Part shown: positions 32,100-41,877 of the stretch, piece by piece
Position numbering within the stretch: position 1 is the first letter of the stretch
Layout: each line of letters begins with the position of its first letter
NCBI RefSeq assembly: GCF_002218085.1
Contig: NZ_BDUC01000004.1
Location: 62,001-126,000 of the forward strand
Length of the DNA stretch: 64,000 bases
Direction of reading: 5' to 3'
DNA from: Tolypothrix sp. NIES-4075
GTDB taxonomy: Bacteria > Cyanobacteriota > Cyanobacteriia > Cyanobacteriales > Nostocaceae
The notes under the pieces: model-generated
Databases searched by the model: none
What the model saw: only the letters and a program-made list of their open reading frames with translations
What the model was told of the DNA's origin: nothing
Translations under genes and position numbers: made by a program

Positions 32100-33851
32100 G
32101 TGCTGTATTTAGCAGAAGTACAAAAACAAAAAGGCGGCTTACTCGGTGGTGGTTCTAAAACAGAACTTAAATTACTGGCTTGTCAACGGACAGACCAAAA
32201 TTGGAGTAATGTTTCAGAAGAAGCGATCGCGGCTGAAGACGCAAGCAAATTAAACGACGGCGCACTGGTGCTGGTTGAATTGAATCCTCAGCGTCAAGTG
32301 CAGAGAATTCAAGAAGCAGGGCGTCCGCTAGTTAATATTTTGCAGAATTTTTCTCGTCAAGTAGAAAAATTTAAGCTTAAAGAAGAAGAAATTGACCAGT
32401 GGAAAGAGTCACTGACATTTCAAGCACAAGAGTTAAATCGCCGCGAAATGGAAATGGAAGCGCGTGCGGAACAACTGCAACAAATGGATGATGATTTTCA
32501 ACGTCTGGAAGCCGAAAAGCAAGAAGTTGATACATCAAAGCAGGAAATAGAACGGTTGCGACAAGAATTTGAACGCAATCGCCAAGAACTAGAAGGTGCT
32601 TGGGAGCATTTGCGCGGTGAGCAACGCCGTTTGGAGGAACATCAAGCAGAATTCCAGCAACCAAATGTTTTGGATGAGGAGCAAAGCCGGGTGTTGAGCG
32701 AGTTGCTCGATCGCCTTTCGAGTCAAGTCGATCCAAACCTAACAGTGCGCGAGCATCTTAATTTTGCCTTAGAAATGGTGGAAAACCAGCAAGCTACTCT
32801 TAATCCACACTGGCAACAATTAGAATCTCTAAGAACTGCGGCTTCTCAACAGCAAGAGGAAGTTGACCAGTTAGAGCAAACAAAGTGCGATCGCGCTTAT
32901 GAATGGCAACAAGCCCAAAATGCTGTCTTGCAGCAAACAGCAGATTTGAAAATGAATACAGCATCTCTTGCTAGTAAACAAGAGTGCGCTCGAATGCTTA
33001 AACAGCAGTTACAACACCAAGAAGATTTACACCAGCAAATTCAATTTTTGGTGGCTATTTCTGGCGATGTAGTTCTTGGCGAGCAAGTTAATGTCGAAGC
33101 TTTGGAAAAAATGCCTCTACAAGAACTGCAACAAACAGTGCAGGACTTGCACGAAAAGTTGCAAATTGACTCTAGCTTTGTCCACGAGCAAGAAGTAGAA
33201 CTGAAATTCAAACAAGACATTATAGACGAACTGCAAAGTAAGTTAAATCAAGCATCTGACAATGACCATATCAATTTAGAAATGGAATTGGCAGATGAAA
33301 AAGACTTATACCAAATGTTGAATGAAACATTGGTAGGGCAACGCCGCAGTTTGCTTCTTCGGCAAGAGTCTTTTAAGCAACACCAAGCGGTATTGCATCG
33401 GCGACAAGGACAATCTGCCAATGAAGACGATCAAAAAATAGATTTAGTACCAATTTTGCGGCAACTTGAGGGGCAGCAACAACAACAGTCGCAGGAACTA
33501 CAAAACTTAGAACGTGAGATTGAACAGATACATTCTCAAATTCAGCTAGCCGAGAAAATGTTCAACAATCAAATTCAAGAGCAAGAAGAGAAGCGTCAAG
33601 AACTAAAAGTCCTGGAAGAAAACTTGCAGTCGTTGCAAATAGCCACTGCTGAATACTGGGCTAAAGTTAATGTTTACCAAGAAACACTACAACCAATTCA
33701 GGATTCTCTCGACGGTTTACGGCACAAGCTGCAAGGCATAGCTGAATCTTTGGCTACAGTAGAGGAAACTGGTGATTATCAACTTCAGGCTATTACCCAG
33801 ATGCGTCAAACTATTTTAAGTTTGATTCAACCAGAATTGTTAGCCTCTTAA
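32100..33851 (+). CDS. hmpF: HmpF: coiled-coil pilus motility/taxis protein
   Basis: 583 residues starting at a GTG with AAAAGGA upstream. A short globular N-terminus (LYLAEVQKQKGGLLGGGSKT, then VLVELNPQRQVQRIQEAG) is followed by about 450 residues of nearly continuous coiled coil rich in Gln and Glu. This is the pattern of HmpF, which in Nostoc punctiforme lies beside hmpA in divergent orientation and is needed for type IV pilus activation and polar localisation in hormogonia. No membrane helices. Confidence 0.86.
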   Translation: MLYLAEVQKQKGGLLGGGSKTELKLLACQRTDQNWSNVSEEAIAAEDASKLNDGALVLVELNPQRQVQRIQEAGRPLVNILQNFSRQVEKFKLKEEEIDQWKESLTFQAQELNRREMEMEARAEQLQQMDDDFQRLEAEKQEVDTSKQEIERLRQEFERNRQELEGAWEHLRGEQRRLEEHQAEFQQPNVLDEEQSRVLSELLDRLSSQVDPNLTVREHLNFALEMVENQQATLNPHWQQLESLRTAASQQQEEVDQLEQTKCDRAYEWQQAQNAVLQQTADLKMNTASLASKQECARMLKQQLQHQEDLHQQIQFLVAISGDVVLGEQVNVEALEKMPLQELQQTVQDLHEKLQIDSSFVHEQEVELKFKQDIIDELQSKLNQASDNDHINLEMELADEKDLYQMLNETLVGQRRSLLLRQESFKQHQAVLHRRQGQSANEDDQKIDLVPILRQLEGQQQQQSQELQNLEREIEQIHSQIQLAEKMFNNQIQEQEEKRQELKVLEENLQSLQIATAEYWAKVNVYQETLQPIQDSLDGLRHKLQGIAESLATVEETGDYQLQAITQMRQTILSLIQPELLAS

Positions 33852-33943
33852 AAGTTAGGAGGAGCGTGGATAGTAGATAGTAGATAGTGGATAGTCAATA
33901 ACTGTTGACTGTTGACTATTAATCAACAACTAACAACCAACAA

Positions 33944-34978
33944 CTAACAACTAACATAAATCCAATCGTTTTCTACTTTGGCGATCGCACCCCCAGGAAA
34001 TGGATCGGTTTGCGATCGGTTTGGTGCTGTAATTAAACCTGTTAGTTTTTCGATTTGCTCAAAACTAGGGGCGCATGGAAGTATTTGTTGTAAACAGTAA
34101 CGCATGACCCGACGTTGCAATGCCAATGGTGCTTTCTGCAAAATGCGACGATTGAGTTTTAGGAGGAGTATCTCCTCTTGTCTCCTTGTCTCCCCATCTC
34201 GCCATCTCCCTATCTCCCCATCTCCTCCTCTCATCGCCTCTTCCCGCAAGCGATCGGCTGCTTGTTCTAAATATTCCACTTCCGCTTGCAGAAGTTCGGC
34301 AGTTTGAGCTAAAGCTGATTCAACTTGGGGGTTGAAATTTTCTTGCAAATATGGTAATAATTCTAGGCGGATGCGGTTACGGGTGTACTTCAAATCTTCA
34401 TTAGTGGAATCTTCCCAAATTGGTAGTTGAAAGTCTGTACAAAAATCTTTCGTTTGGGCGCGAGTGATTTCTAAAAGTGGACGCACTAGTAGAATCTTAT
34501 CGGTTAATAAGCGTTGCCAAGTTAAAGCTTGCAAACCATCAGCACCAGTACCACGCATTAAGTTGTAAAGAAGAGTTTCAGCGCGATCGCTCTTTGTGTG
34601 ACCTGTAACAATATAGTTGTAATTATGTTCAAGTGCGATCGCTTTCATTGCTTGATACCGCCAATTTCGTGCAGCCGCTTCACTATTTAACGGTTCGTTA
34701 GCGGTTTCTAAGTAAAAGGATATTTCCCAACTTTCGGCTAAATTTTTTACATGCTGTGCATTAGCTTGCGAGTCAGTACGCCAGCGATGATCGCAGTGAG
34801 CGATACCTAAATCCCATCCCCATTTTGGTTCTAAATCTAACAGTAATTTGATTAAACACAGAGAATCTTGCCCACCGGAAACCGCAACTAATAAGCGTTG
34901 GTTGCGTTCAAATAGATGACGCGATCGGATCGTGCGATGTATTTTTGCGTGTAGAGGAGTCCAAAAAGAGCGGCTCAT
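33944..34978 (-). CDS. tilS: tRNA(Ile)-lysidine synthase TilS
   Basis: 344 residues. The PP-loop SGGQDS (about 34-39) binds ATP, and HCDHRWR and GHTKSDRAETLL are the usual further motifs of the N-type ATPase domain; TEDSTN appears as EDSTN. TilS converts C34 of the AUA-reading tRNA-Ile to lysidine, an essential step. About 22 residues (247-269, Gly/Arg/Glu-rich, starting MRGGDGEIGRWRDGE) are encoded by purine-rich repeat DNA inserted in frame in the linker before the C-terminal helices. Confidence 0.92.
   Translation of the reverse strand: MSRSFWTPLHAKIHRTIRSRHLFERNQRLLVAVSGGQDSLCLIKLLLDLEPKWGWDLGIAHCDHRWRTDSQANAQHVKNLAESWEISFYLETANEPLNSEAAARNWRYQAMKAIALEHNYNYIVTGHTKSDRAETLLYNLMRGTGADGLQALTWQRLLTDKILLVRPLLEITRAQTKDFCTDFQLPIWEDSTNEDLKYTRNRIRLELLPYLQENFNPQVESALAQTAELLQAEVEYLEQAADRLREEAMRGGDGEIGRWRDGETRRQEEILLLKLNRRILQKAPLALQRRVMRYCLQQILPCAPSFEQIEKLTGLITAPNRSQTDPFPGGAIAKVENDWIYVSC
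34168..34236 (-). repeat. Short repeat tract inserted in frame in tilS
   Basis: On the plus strand, TCTCCTTG, TCTCCCCA and TCTCGCCA-like units repeat for about 68 bp. Similar units occur between genes (37955-38040, 47280-47390). The reading frame is kept. Confidence 0.8.
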
Positions 34979-35307
34979 TATTTATTGGCAATATTACCCG
35001 ACGATTAAAATCGCGGCTCATTGTTGATTAATACCCGACGATTAAAATCGCGGCTATAAAAACCAAGTCCGCCTACGCGGACTCAGTTAGAGTAATTTTT
35101 AGATTATAGACTTCGTGTATGGATATTATGTCTCACGCAAAGGCGCGAAGGCGCAAAGAAGAACGCCAATTAAAGGACTTTGATAAAAACTGCTATACAT
35201 AAAAACGCATTTAGCCCACGCAGGTGGGCTTTGCTCGTATAGCCCCAGACTTACAGTCTGTTCGCGAAGCGTGCGCTCGGCGCAGGGCATTCTGAAATTT
35301 TCGCGGT
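34979..35307. other. Intergenic stretch with direct and inverted repeats
   Basis: About 330 bp. ACCCGACGATTAAAATCGCGGCT occurs twice (near 34996 and 35026), each containing a GATTAAAATC palindrome. GTCCGCCTACGCGGAC follows at about 35069, and CCCACGCAGGTGGGCTTT at about 35216. These are dispersed hairpins; no gene is seen. Confidence 0.65.
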
Positions 35308-35664
35308 TTACTGATGTTGAATTTGTTTGAGTTGCTGACGAAGGTCATCAAGTGGAGACATTTCTGGAATAATTTCTAGGTTATTGTCTACAAGTTTTTC
35401 CGCTACCTCAGGCTCCGAAGGACAAAATTCTATATTGAATCTAACTTTTCCTTTTTGCCAGTTACTCGCACCGAGTTTTAGAACTTCACACTCCATGCCT
35501 TCGTCAAACAATGTCGCCTCTGTTACATCAGAACCAACATATTCTTTAAATGCTTCAAACAGTTCAGCCAATTTTAATGTGGTTGATACTTCTAAATGTG
35601 TAAAACTTTCAGAGTCTACAGATATAACTTCATTCGGTTTCAGCGCTTCAAATCTATTTGCCAT
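35308..35664 (-). CDS. KGK-domain protein, copy 3
   Basis: 118 residues, ending DDLRQQLKQIQHQ. The core NWQKGKVRFNIEFCP carries the KGK motif that names a small cyanobacterial domain family (PF08872) of unknown function. It is the most downstream of three tandem homologous genes on this strand, with a longer spacer (EVAEKLVDNNLEIIPEM) between the core and the tail than its siblings. No signal peptide or membrane segment. Confidence 0.8.
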   Translation of the reverse strand: MANRFEALKPNEVISVDSESFTHLEVSTTLKLAELFEAFKEYVGSDVTEATLFDEGMECEVLKLGASNWQKGKVRFNIEFCPSEPEVAEKLVDNNLEIIPEMSPLDDLRQQLKQIQHQ

Positions 35665-35827
35665 ACAAATCTCCTGGAACTAAATCTATAATTCCCAAAA
35701 GATAAGAGTTAATCTCAAAAACAACTCCCAAATTCCCTCTTTTCTCTTCCTTTGCGTCCTCCGCGTCCTCTGCGGTTCGTTAAAAATTTCCCCTCTCATA
35801 AGAAAGCGTTATGAAATTTTCGCAATA

Positions 35828-36175
35828 TTATTGATGTTCAATTTGTTTGAGTTGCTGACGAAGGTCATCAAGCGGTGATTCAGGTTCATCGGGGCAAAAT
35901 TCCAAGGTTACTCGTACTCGAAGCTTGCCTCTTTTCCAGTAACCCCCTGGCTTGAGAATTTCACAATCTACACCTTCATTCAGCCATCTTTTCTGGTCTA
36001 CGTATGCATCATCTTTTTCAAAATAGCTACTATCAATATCGATGACTTTTGACTTCATTTTTCTGAGCAATTCACCCATTTTGAACATGGGATTGTTAAT
36101 TATAACTCTTTGCTGAGATTTTAAAATAGACAAAACTGCATCTTCGCTTTCCATTGACTCAAATCCATTTCCCAT
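35828..36175 (-). CDS. KGK-domain protein, copy 2
   Basis: 115 residues. The core YWKRGKLRVRVTLEFCPDEPE has RGK where the siblings have KGK, and the C-terminal SPLDDLRQQLKQIEHQ is almost identical to theirs. The middle of the protein (MKSKVIDIDSSYFEKDDAYVDQ) has diverged most. It is the fastest-changing copy of the three. Confidence 0.78.
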   Translation of the reverse strand: MGNGFESMESEDAVLSILKSQQRVIINNPMFKMGELLRKMKSKVIDIDSSYFEKDDAYVDQKRWLNEGVDCEILKPGGYWKRGKLRVRVTLEFCPDEPESPLDDLRQQLKQIEHQ

Positions 36176-36343
36176 AACAATCTCCAGTAACTAAATCTAT
36201 AGTTCCCAAGAGATAGCGGTTAATCTCAAAAACAACTCCCAAATTTCCTCTCTCTTCTGTTCCTCCGCGTCCTTGGCTTCTTGGCGGTTCGTTAAAAATT
36301 TCCCCTCTCATAAGAAAGCGTTATGAAATTTTCGCTTCGGGGT

Positions 36344-36652
36344 TTATTGATGTTCAATTTGCTTGAGTTGCTGTCTGAGTTCTTCAAGTGGCGATTCACG
36401 TTCATCAGGACTAAATTCTAGACGGATGCGGACTTTTCCCTTTTGCCAACGTTTATTACCCAATCTCAGCACTTCACAGTTTATTCCTTTATTAAACAAT
36501 GATGCTTCTATTGTTTTAGAGCCAATATATACCTTAATACTTTCCAGCAGGTGAACTGCTTTAAATGTGTTTGATACATTTAATTGCTGAAAAACTTCAG
36601 GATATATAGACACAACATCATCCTGACTCAGCGCTTCAAATCCATTTACCAT
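36344..36652 (-). CDS. KGK-domain protein, copy 1
   Basis: 102 residues, the first of the tandem set. It shows MVNGFEALSQDDVVSI at the start, RWQKGKVRIRLEFSPDE in the core and the shared QQLKQIEHQ tail. The start codon is preceded by GGAGATTGT-type sequence that is the same in all three genes. Function unknown. Confidence 0.8.
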   Translation of the reverse strand: MVNGFEALSQDDVVSIYPEVFQQLNVSNTFKAVHLLESIKVYIGSKTIEASLFNKGINCEVLRLGNKRWQKGKVRIRLEFSPDERESPLEELRQQLKQIEHQ

Positions 36653-36832
36653 AACAATCTCCTGGAACTAAATCTATAATTCCCAAGAGATAACGCTTAA
36701 TCCCAAAAACAACTTCCAAATTCCCTCTCTCTTCTCTTCCTCCGCGTCCTCTGCGGTAGCCTGCGGCAAACCGCTACGCGTCTACGTTAAAAATTTCCCC
36801 TCTCACAAAAGAGGGGAAAAACAATAACATTT

Positions 36833-37879
36833 TTAAAAAAACCAACCGTAAGAATGTAAACCCTTACCCAAAAGATTCACACCCAAATAACAAATCCAAA
36901 CAACAACAAAGCCAGTAGCAGCTAAAATTGCCGGACGACGCCCTTGCCAACCACGAGTAATTCTAGAGTGAAGATATGCCGCAAACACTAACCAAGTAAT
37001 TAGCGCCCAAGTTTCTTTCGGGTCCCAACTCCAATAAGTACCCCAAGCTTCATTTGCCCAAACTCCACCAGCAATAATGCCAATTGTTAGCAGGGGAAAT
37101 CCTAACCCAATGATGCGATAACTGACATTATCTAAGGTTTCGGCAAGGCTGAGGCGCTGGGGTGTAAGGGTTTCTTCGGAATTTTGGATTGGTGTTGCGA
37201 GTACTGTATCCAAAACTGCTGTTTTGCTGTTGCCGTTGGTATTACGTTCATTACGAGCAAAGCCATTATTTTCCGCAGCGGGAGTTGGTACAGAAACTAG
37301 TTCACCAGCTTTATGCAAGCGGTAGCCGTTGCTGCGATAACCACCAGTACCGACAGAACTACCTTGTAGTTGAATATTTTGACCGCCAGTAACGAAAAGA
37401 AAGGCGATCGCTAACAGCGAACCTACCATCAAAGCCGCATAACTTAACATCATCACACTTACGTGCATCATCAGCCAATTAGATTTCAGTGCAGGCACTA
37501 GAGGTTCGGCTGATTGCATTGTTGAAGGCAGTGTCAGGGTAGCAAAAGCGCTGATGCACATCGCCACAGGTGCTGTAAAAACCCCTACCAAGCGGCTGCG
37601 GCTAGTATTTTCCGCAATTAAATGGACGGTAGTAATTCCCCAAGTTAAGAAAAATAACGATTCATAAAGATTGCTCAAAGGAAAATAACCAGCTTCGATC
37701 CATCGCGCTCCTAGTAGCGTAGCTATACACAAATTAGCGATCGCCATACCAGCTGTCCCCAAAGCGGCAATTGCGGACAGATTCCCAAAAGCTGCCCCAA
37801 CCCAATAAACCAGCATTGTGAGAAATAAAACGGCAAAGGAGGCATTGTCCAGCCAGTTCTGGAGTACAACCAGATTCAT
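36833..37879 (-). CDS. ccsB: Cytochrome c biogenesis protein CcsB (CcsA-type haem handler, system II)
   Basis: 348 residues with about eight membrane segments. The tryptophan-rich haem-binding WWD motif appears as [18 protein letters not shown] (about 278-295), and conserved His lie in [13 protein letters not shown] and near the C-terminal LHSYGW. This is the TIGR03144 family, called ccsA in chloroplasts and CcsB in many bacterial annotations. With its partner (Ccs1/ResB-like, not in this window) it carries haem across the thylakoid or plasma membrane and attaches it to c-type cytochromes such as cytochrome f and c6. The central linker (about 170-225) is long and poorly ordered. Confidence 0.9.
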   Translation of the reverse strand: MNLVVLQNWLDNASFAVLFLTMLVYWVGAAFGNLSAIAALGTAGMAIANLCIATLLGARWIEAGYFPLSNLYESLFFLTWGITTVHLIAENTSRSRLVGVFTAPVAMCISAFATLTLPSTMQSAEPLVPALKSNWLMMHVSVMMLSYAALMVGSLLAIAFLFVTGGQNIQLQGSSVGTGGYRSNGYRLHKAGELVSVPTPAAENNGFARNERNTNGNSKTAVLDTVLATPIQNSEETLTPQRLSLAETLDNVSYRIIGLGFPLLTIGIIAGGVWANEAWGTYWSWDPKETWALITWLVFAAYLHSRITRGWQGRRPAILAATGFVVVWICYLGVNLLGKGLHSYGWFF

Positions 37880-38043
37880 ACAGTGTTCTCCCCAGTAGAT
37901 TCAAATAAAAAATGGATTCTGACTTTATTGATCCTATCTGTTTCTGAAGAATATAGAGACAAGGAGACAGGGGGACAAGGGGGACAAGGAGACAAGGAGA
38001 ATAATTCTTCTTTCTCCCCATCCCCCCCTCTCCCCCTCCCCCC

Positions 38044-39777
38044 TTACGGAGTGGGTGTAATTGTCGGAGTCGGAAGAGGTGCTGGTTTATCACCTTTTTT
38101 TAATTCGAGAAAAATGTCGTAGCGGTTACTACGACTGTCACTGACGGCAGATGTTATGCCAATTGAGCGCGTTGCTTCGAGTACAGTTTCTTGATTGGAG
38201 AACAACGTCGGTAAAGGAAAATTTTTCACCGTGCGTTCCACATCTAAGAAAAATTGACCGTTTGTCGGATTAGGATCTGAGGGAACTGTTTTTTGGAATG
38301 GGAAACTACTAGCTAATGTATTGTTGGGTTTAGGAACAATTTTATTGGTAACAGGAGCACCCATAACTAAGTAAGCGACATCATTATCTAACCAACCGTG
38401 GGTAGCAGTTAAGGTTCCATAAGGTGCAATCCAGTTTACAGCAGGTTTACCTGCGATTGTGTTTTGTTGAATTTGGAATTGATATTGATTTTTTATGATG
38501 TCATCCAGACGTTTTATTGATGCTTCAGCCAAAGCGCGATCGCTTGCTTGTACCATGAATACAAATGCCGCACGAAAATCTTCTTTATAACCTTCTTTCG
38601 CAATCGATGGCATCACTGAAATCGAAAACTCACCCCCCATCCAACTTAATAAATCCCGATCTAAATCAAGTTCATTATTGGTGAGTGATTTCACTCCACT
38701 TCTAAGTGCTTCTGGTGGTATGGGCGAAACTGGATTAGAGTGAGATGTTAAAACGTAATCTGCCCACAACCGTTTAAGATTACCACCAGAAAGCATCATT
38801 AAGGTTTCTGCTGGTAAGCGGTTTTGCATATTCCCAGCGTTGTTTTCTACCGCTAGGGTACGTTGACTATTTGGATTTAGCCAAGAAACGCCTTTTAAGC
38901 GTATTCCTTCTGACTCTAAGCTAATTGTCCCCGCTAAACCTTGGTTGTTCTGAAGTTGAGCCAAAACTTGAGCGGGCAAAGGGCGGTTTGGAGAGGCAGC
39001 TGCTATTTTAGCAGCTATCGGCACATTTACATAAAACTGGGCGAAAGGTTGGTAGTTGGCGATTTTCGGGAAATTATCTGCAAAACCGCCTGTTGTAGCG
39101 AGTGTTGTTTTATTTTTATAAGCATCAATCGCTCGTTCTGTGGCTTTAGGATTATCGGTGATGACTAAGAAACGTTGATCTAGTACGGCAGCGGAAAAGT
39201 TTTCTTTATTTTGCCCTTCAGTTTGTTTGATGGCAATTCCTTGATAGGTGCGATCGATTAATTTGCCACCTTTGAGCATTTTGGGTTGTGCCAAGATGGT
39301 TTTAGCACTTTGTGGGTTTTTTATTGGCAAAACCATCACCATCGATTGCTCTTTGGTAGCACCATTTGCATCAGTAGGTGCATTTTTTTTCATGTCTGGG
39401 GCAAGAATAGCAATTGTTACTTCGTCACCCACCCAAGGACTGATATCTTTTTGGAAGTCGTAGCCGTTATTAGTGAGAAAGCGATCGCGCAACTCCACTA
39501 AATACTTATCTAGTTCTCCTTGGGTTTCTTTTGTGCCAAAAGAGCGCAATTTCTGCCATTGACTGGCATCGGTGGTTAAAGAAACCGTAAATAACGCATC
39601 TTGAGGGATAATATTTGCACCCACTGGCAAATCTCTGGAAAATAATTTTCCCTGAGTTAAAAGCCAGAATGCTGCACTCCCCACACCAATCAACAACCCG
39701 GCAGATGAAAGCGTCAGCACTAAAGACGGTTTCTTTTTTTTCTGCGTTGATAAGACAGATACAACAGGTAGTGCCAT
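38044..39777 (-). CDS. DUF3352 domain-containing membrane-anchored protein
   Basis: 577 residues. A cytoplasmic basic start (TQKKKKPS) and one membrane helix (about 20-40, LVLTLSSAGLLIGVGSAAFWLL) precede a large extracytoplasmic domain. ADASQW-like repeats such as LTTDASQWQKLRSFGT, DFQKDISPWVGDEVTIAIL and LDLDRDLLSWMGGEFSISV are typical of cyanobacterial DUF3352 proteins. Function unknown. The C-terminus is a Pro/Thr tail (LPTPTITPTP). It starts the minus-strand run that continues to ccsB. Confidence 0.82.
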   Translation of the reverse strand: MALPVVSVLSTQKKKKPSLVLTLSSAGLLIGVGSAAFWLLTQGKLFSRDLPVGANIIPQDALFTVSLTTDASQWQKLRSFGTKETQGELDKYLVELRDRFLTNNGYDFQKDISPWVGDEVTIAILAPDMKKNAPTDANGATKEQSMVMVLPIKNPQSAKTILAQPKMLKGGKLIDRTYQGIAIKQTEGQNKENFSAAVLDQRFLVITDNPKATERAIDAYKNKTTLATTGGFADNFPKIANYQPFAQFYVNVPIAAKIAAASPNRPLPAQVLAQLQNNQGLAGTISLESEGIRLKGVSWLNPNSQRTLAVENNAGNMQNRLPAETLMMLSGGNLKRLWADYVLTSHSNPVSPIPPEALRSGVKSLTNNELDLDRDLLSWMGGEFSISVMPSIAKEGYKEDFRAAFVFMVQASDRALAEASIKRLDDIIKNQYQFQIQQNTIAGKPAVNWIAPYGTLTATHGWLDNDVAYLVMGAPVTNKIVPKPNNTLASSFPFQKTVPSDPNPTNGQFFLDVERTVKNFPLPTLFSNQETVLEATRSIGITSAVSDSRSNRYDIFLELKKGDKPAPLPTPTITPTP

Positions 39778-40885
39778 TGAAACCTAACACCTCATAATTG
39801 CGAACTCATTATTTGCTTGATTGGTACAGTAAACTAAAAGGTTTACTCTTCTTCAGGACAGTTAATTAGATTGGTTTCTCTTTACTGAGAGTTATTAATA
39901 CTTTGGTATTCGACATAAAGCATTGTTTTCTCAAATTACTACTGTTTCATTAGTGGTGCTTTTGTAGCGAGTTACCCTTTTTTACAGTATGCGCTTAATT
40001 TTGGACGACGGTTGCGCTTTTCACCCCGACGATGCCCGCACAAAGCGTGAAAGCAGCACATCACCCCACCAACAGGTAGATTCTCGTAGATTGGACGGTG
40101 AGAACCATTAGAAAGTGTCCGGGCGATAAATTCGTCACGTCAAGCACTATGAAGATATACCTAACTTGACAAAGCTGCAAGTGTTTAGCTGCCTCACGCC
40201 CTATTTTGACATAACTTCTCGTTGGTGGTATTGGAACTTGTCTGATGCTAGCGATAACTTTTACTCACAGGTCTTATTTATTGGTATTATAAAATACAAG
40301 CTATAGGACGAATATTTACCACTAAGGCTAATGGCAATTCTCGATATAAGCATTTAGGCAACGCTGGTACTAAAGCTAACTTGAGTACAAGATCGAAGCG
40401 CTAGACCTTTCAATTGAAACTGTCAACTAAGGTTTAAAAGATTTAGTCGAAGATACTTCTAAATATAAAAATGAGTAGTAATTTTGTTTGCGGATATTAT
40501 TCAAAGAACCACTCTGAGTTTTCCACATAAAAGTGAAAAGCCAGCTGCCACATTTGCTAAATTCATAGTATTGAGCGATCGCATGTCCCAAACCAGCGTC
40601 ATTCATTTTTCTGAAAATTAGCAATTGTTTCTAAATCATCAAAAATCAAATATTTATGACTTTTATAATGATTTTTACTTAAATAATCCCGAAATTGCTT
40701 TGATAACTTCGTAGTGAGGACTTCAGTCCTCATATTATTCAAATAAGGACTTCAGTCCTTACTACAAAAATCTTTTATTCTCACTAACCAAACAAGGGTA
40801 TAATTATATCACTTTTTGCCAATATTCGCCAGAAAATAAAAATTTACCACACAAAAATAATTTTTAATTCTCCACCTGCATGGCA
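39778..40885. other. Long intergenic stretch, possible gene decay
   Basis: About 1.1 kb with no intact gene. Short open frames with protein-like composition occur: a minus-strand one near 39985-40145 containing HRPIYENLPVGGVMCCFHAL, and a plus-strand one near 40135-40310 containing TSRWWYWNLSDASDNF. I cannot assign either, so decayed genes are likely but unproven. A tandem inverted repeat based on GAGGACTTCAGTCCTC lies at 40711-40766. Confidence 0.5.
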
Positions 40886-41515
40886 CTAAACTTTATCATT
40901 AGTAGAACTTACCTGCATCGATCCCAAATATTTTGTCAAATAAGGCGAAAAAACTTCATAAATTAAAGTCAGAGGCTGTCCATGATGCCAAAACAAATAG
41001 TGGCGACCCCAAAAAGGTCCATTGACACCAAAACCCGACTGTAGCGCATCTGAGTAACCGTAATAAACTCCTTGCACATCGCGATATAACTCAGTGCGGA
41101 GACGAGCCAAACTAGCCCAAATAGGTAATGAACGGTTTTGCAAATACTCATCTACGTGAGAAGCTTCCCACCATGAGGTAGCATACGCCAATCTTTGACC
41201 CGAAGCGGTACGCAGCCAAACTTGTCGCCGCAGTCTAGGTCCTGGGACAGCTTCAATTAAGTCGGGAGCATTATCCAAGTCCATGTCAATTAATGACATG
41301 TCGATTACATCCACTTCCGTTGGCTCACCTGTAAGCAATTCTAAGTGCCGTGTGGGGGAACCGTCACCCAAAAGTAGCATTTGCCAAGTCGGTGCTAGCT
41401 GAGTGTGAGGCAGACCTTTTTGAATGGCTTGTGCGTCACCTTGCCAAATCGGAGAAAGGCGATGCCAGCCTACGGGTAGTGTTAAGTTGTTTGTCGATTT
41501 AAAAGTAGCAGTCAA
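40886..41515 (-). CDS. Chorismate lyase, cyanobacterial type (DUF98)
   Basis: 209 residues. Conserved stretches WQMLLLGDGSPTRHLELLTG, RRQVWLRTASGQRLAYATSWW and NRSLPIWASLARLRTELYRD match the DUF98/chorismate lyase family; the Synechocystis member (sll1797) makes 4-hydroxybenzoate from chorismate for plastoquinone. The Arg in RRQVWL and the Glu near the C-terminus (LIYEVF) fit substrate-binding and catalytic positions. It stands alone, upstream of tRNA-Leu. Confidence 0.85.
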   Translation of the reverse strand: MTATFKSTNNLTLPVGWHRLSPIWQGDAQAIQKGLPHTQLAPTWQMLLLGDGSPTRHLELLTGEPTEVDVIDMSLIDMDLDNAPDLIEAVPGPRLRRQVWLRTASGQRLAYATSWWEASHVDEYLQNRSLPIWASLARLRTELYRDVQGVYYGYSDALQSGFGVNGPFWGRHYLFWHHGQPLTLIYEVFSPYLTKYLGSMQVSSTNDKV

Positions 41516-41650
41516 CGTTTTTACAAAACTTCACCTATCTATATAAAAGCATAAAAAAGCAGCATTTAGTTCAGAGTCCATAGTTAAAAGGTCAACAGTC
41601 CAATGTTTTTAGTTCATTAACTGTTGACCTTTGACTTTTGACTAAATAAA

Positions 41651-41733
41651 TGCGGATGGTGAGACTCGAACTCGCAAGGGCATTGCCCACACGCACCTCA
41701 AGCGTGCGCGTATACCAATTCCGCCACATCCGC
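41651..41733 (-). tRNA. tRNA-Leu (anticodon GAG)
   Basis: The minus strand folds as a class II tRNA: acceptor GCGGATG/CATCCGC, anticodon stem CACGC/GCGTG with loop TTGAGGT (anticodon GAG), a long variable arm (TGGGCAATGCCCT) and T-arm GCGAGTTCGAGTCTCAC. The discriminator base is A; CCA is not encoded. Confidence 0.95.
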
Positions 41734-41877
41734 ATAAGTTATCTGAAGATAGAATATAGCATAAAAAAACAAATATAGTAAAGAAGAGCTAATTTCCTAA
41801 AATTTAATTTATTTAAGTGTACGGATTCAAAAATTTTCTGAATGCGGATATCAGACTGACAGAAATTTAGCAGTTGC

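Larger units (their letters stand above)
35665..36830. repeat. Tandem duplication unit: KGK gene plus spacer, three times
   Basis: The spacers at 35665-35827, 36176-36343 and 36653-36832 share CAATCTCC.G.AACTAAATCTATA, then AAAAACAAC.TCCAAAT.CC and TTAAAAATTTCCCCTCTCA. The first two also share AAGAAAGCGTTATGAAATTTTCGC, next to the stop codons. The whole gene-plus-spacer block was therefore duplicated, not only the coding part. Confidence 0.8.
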
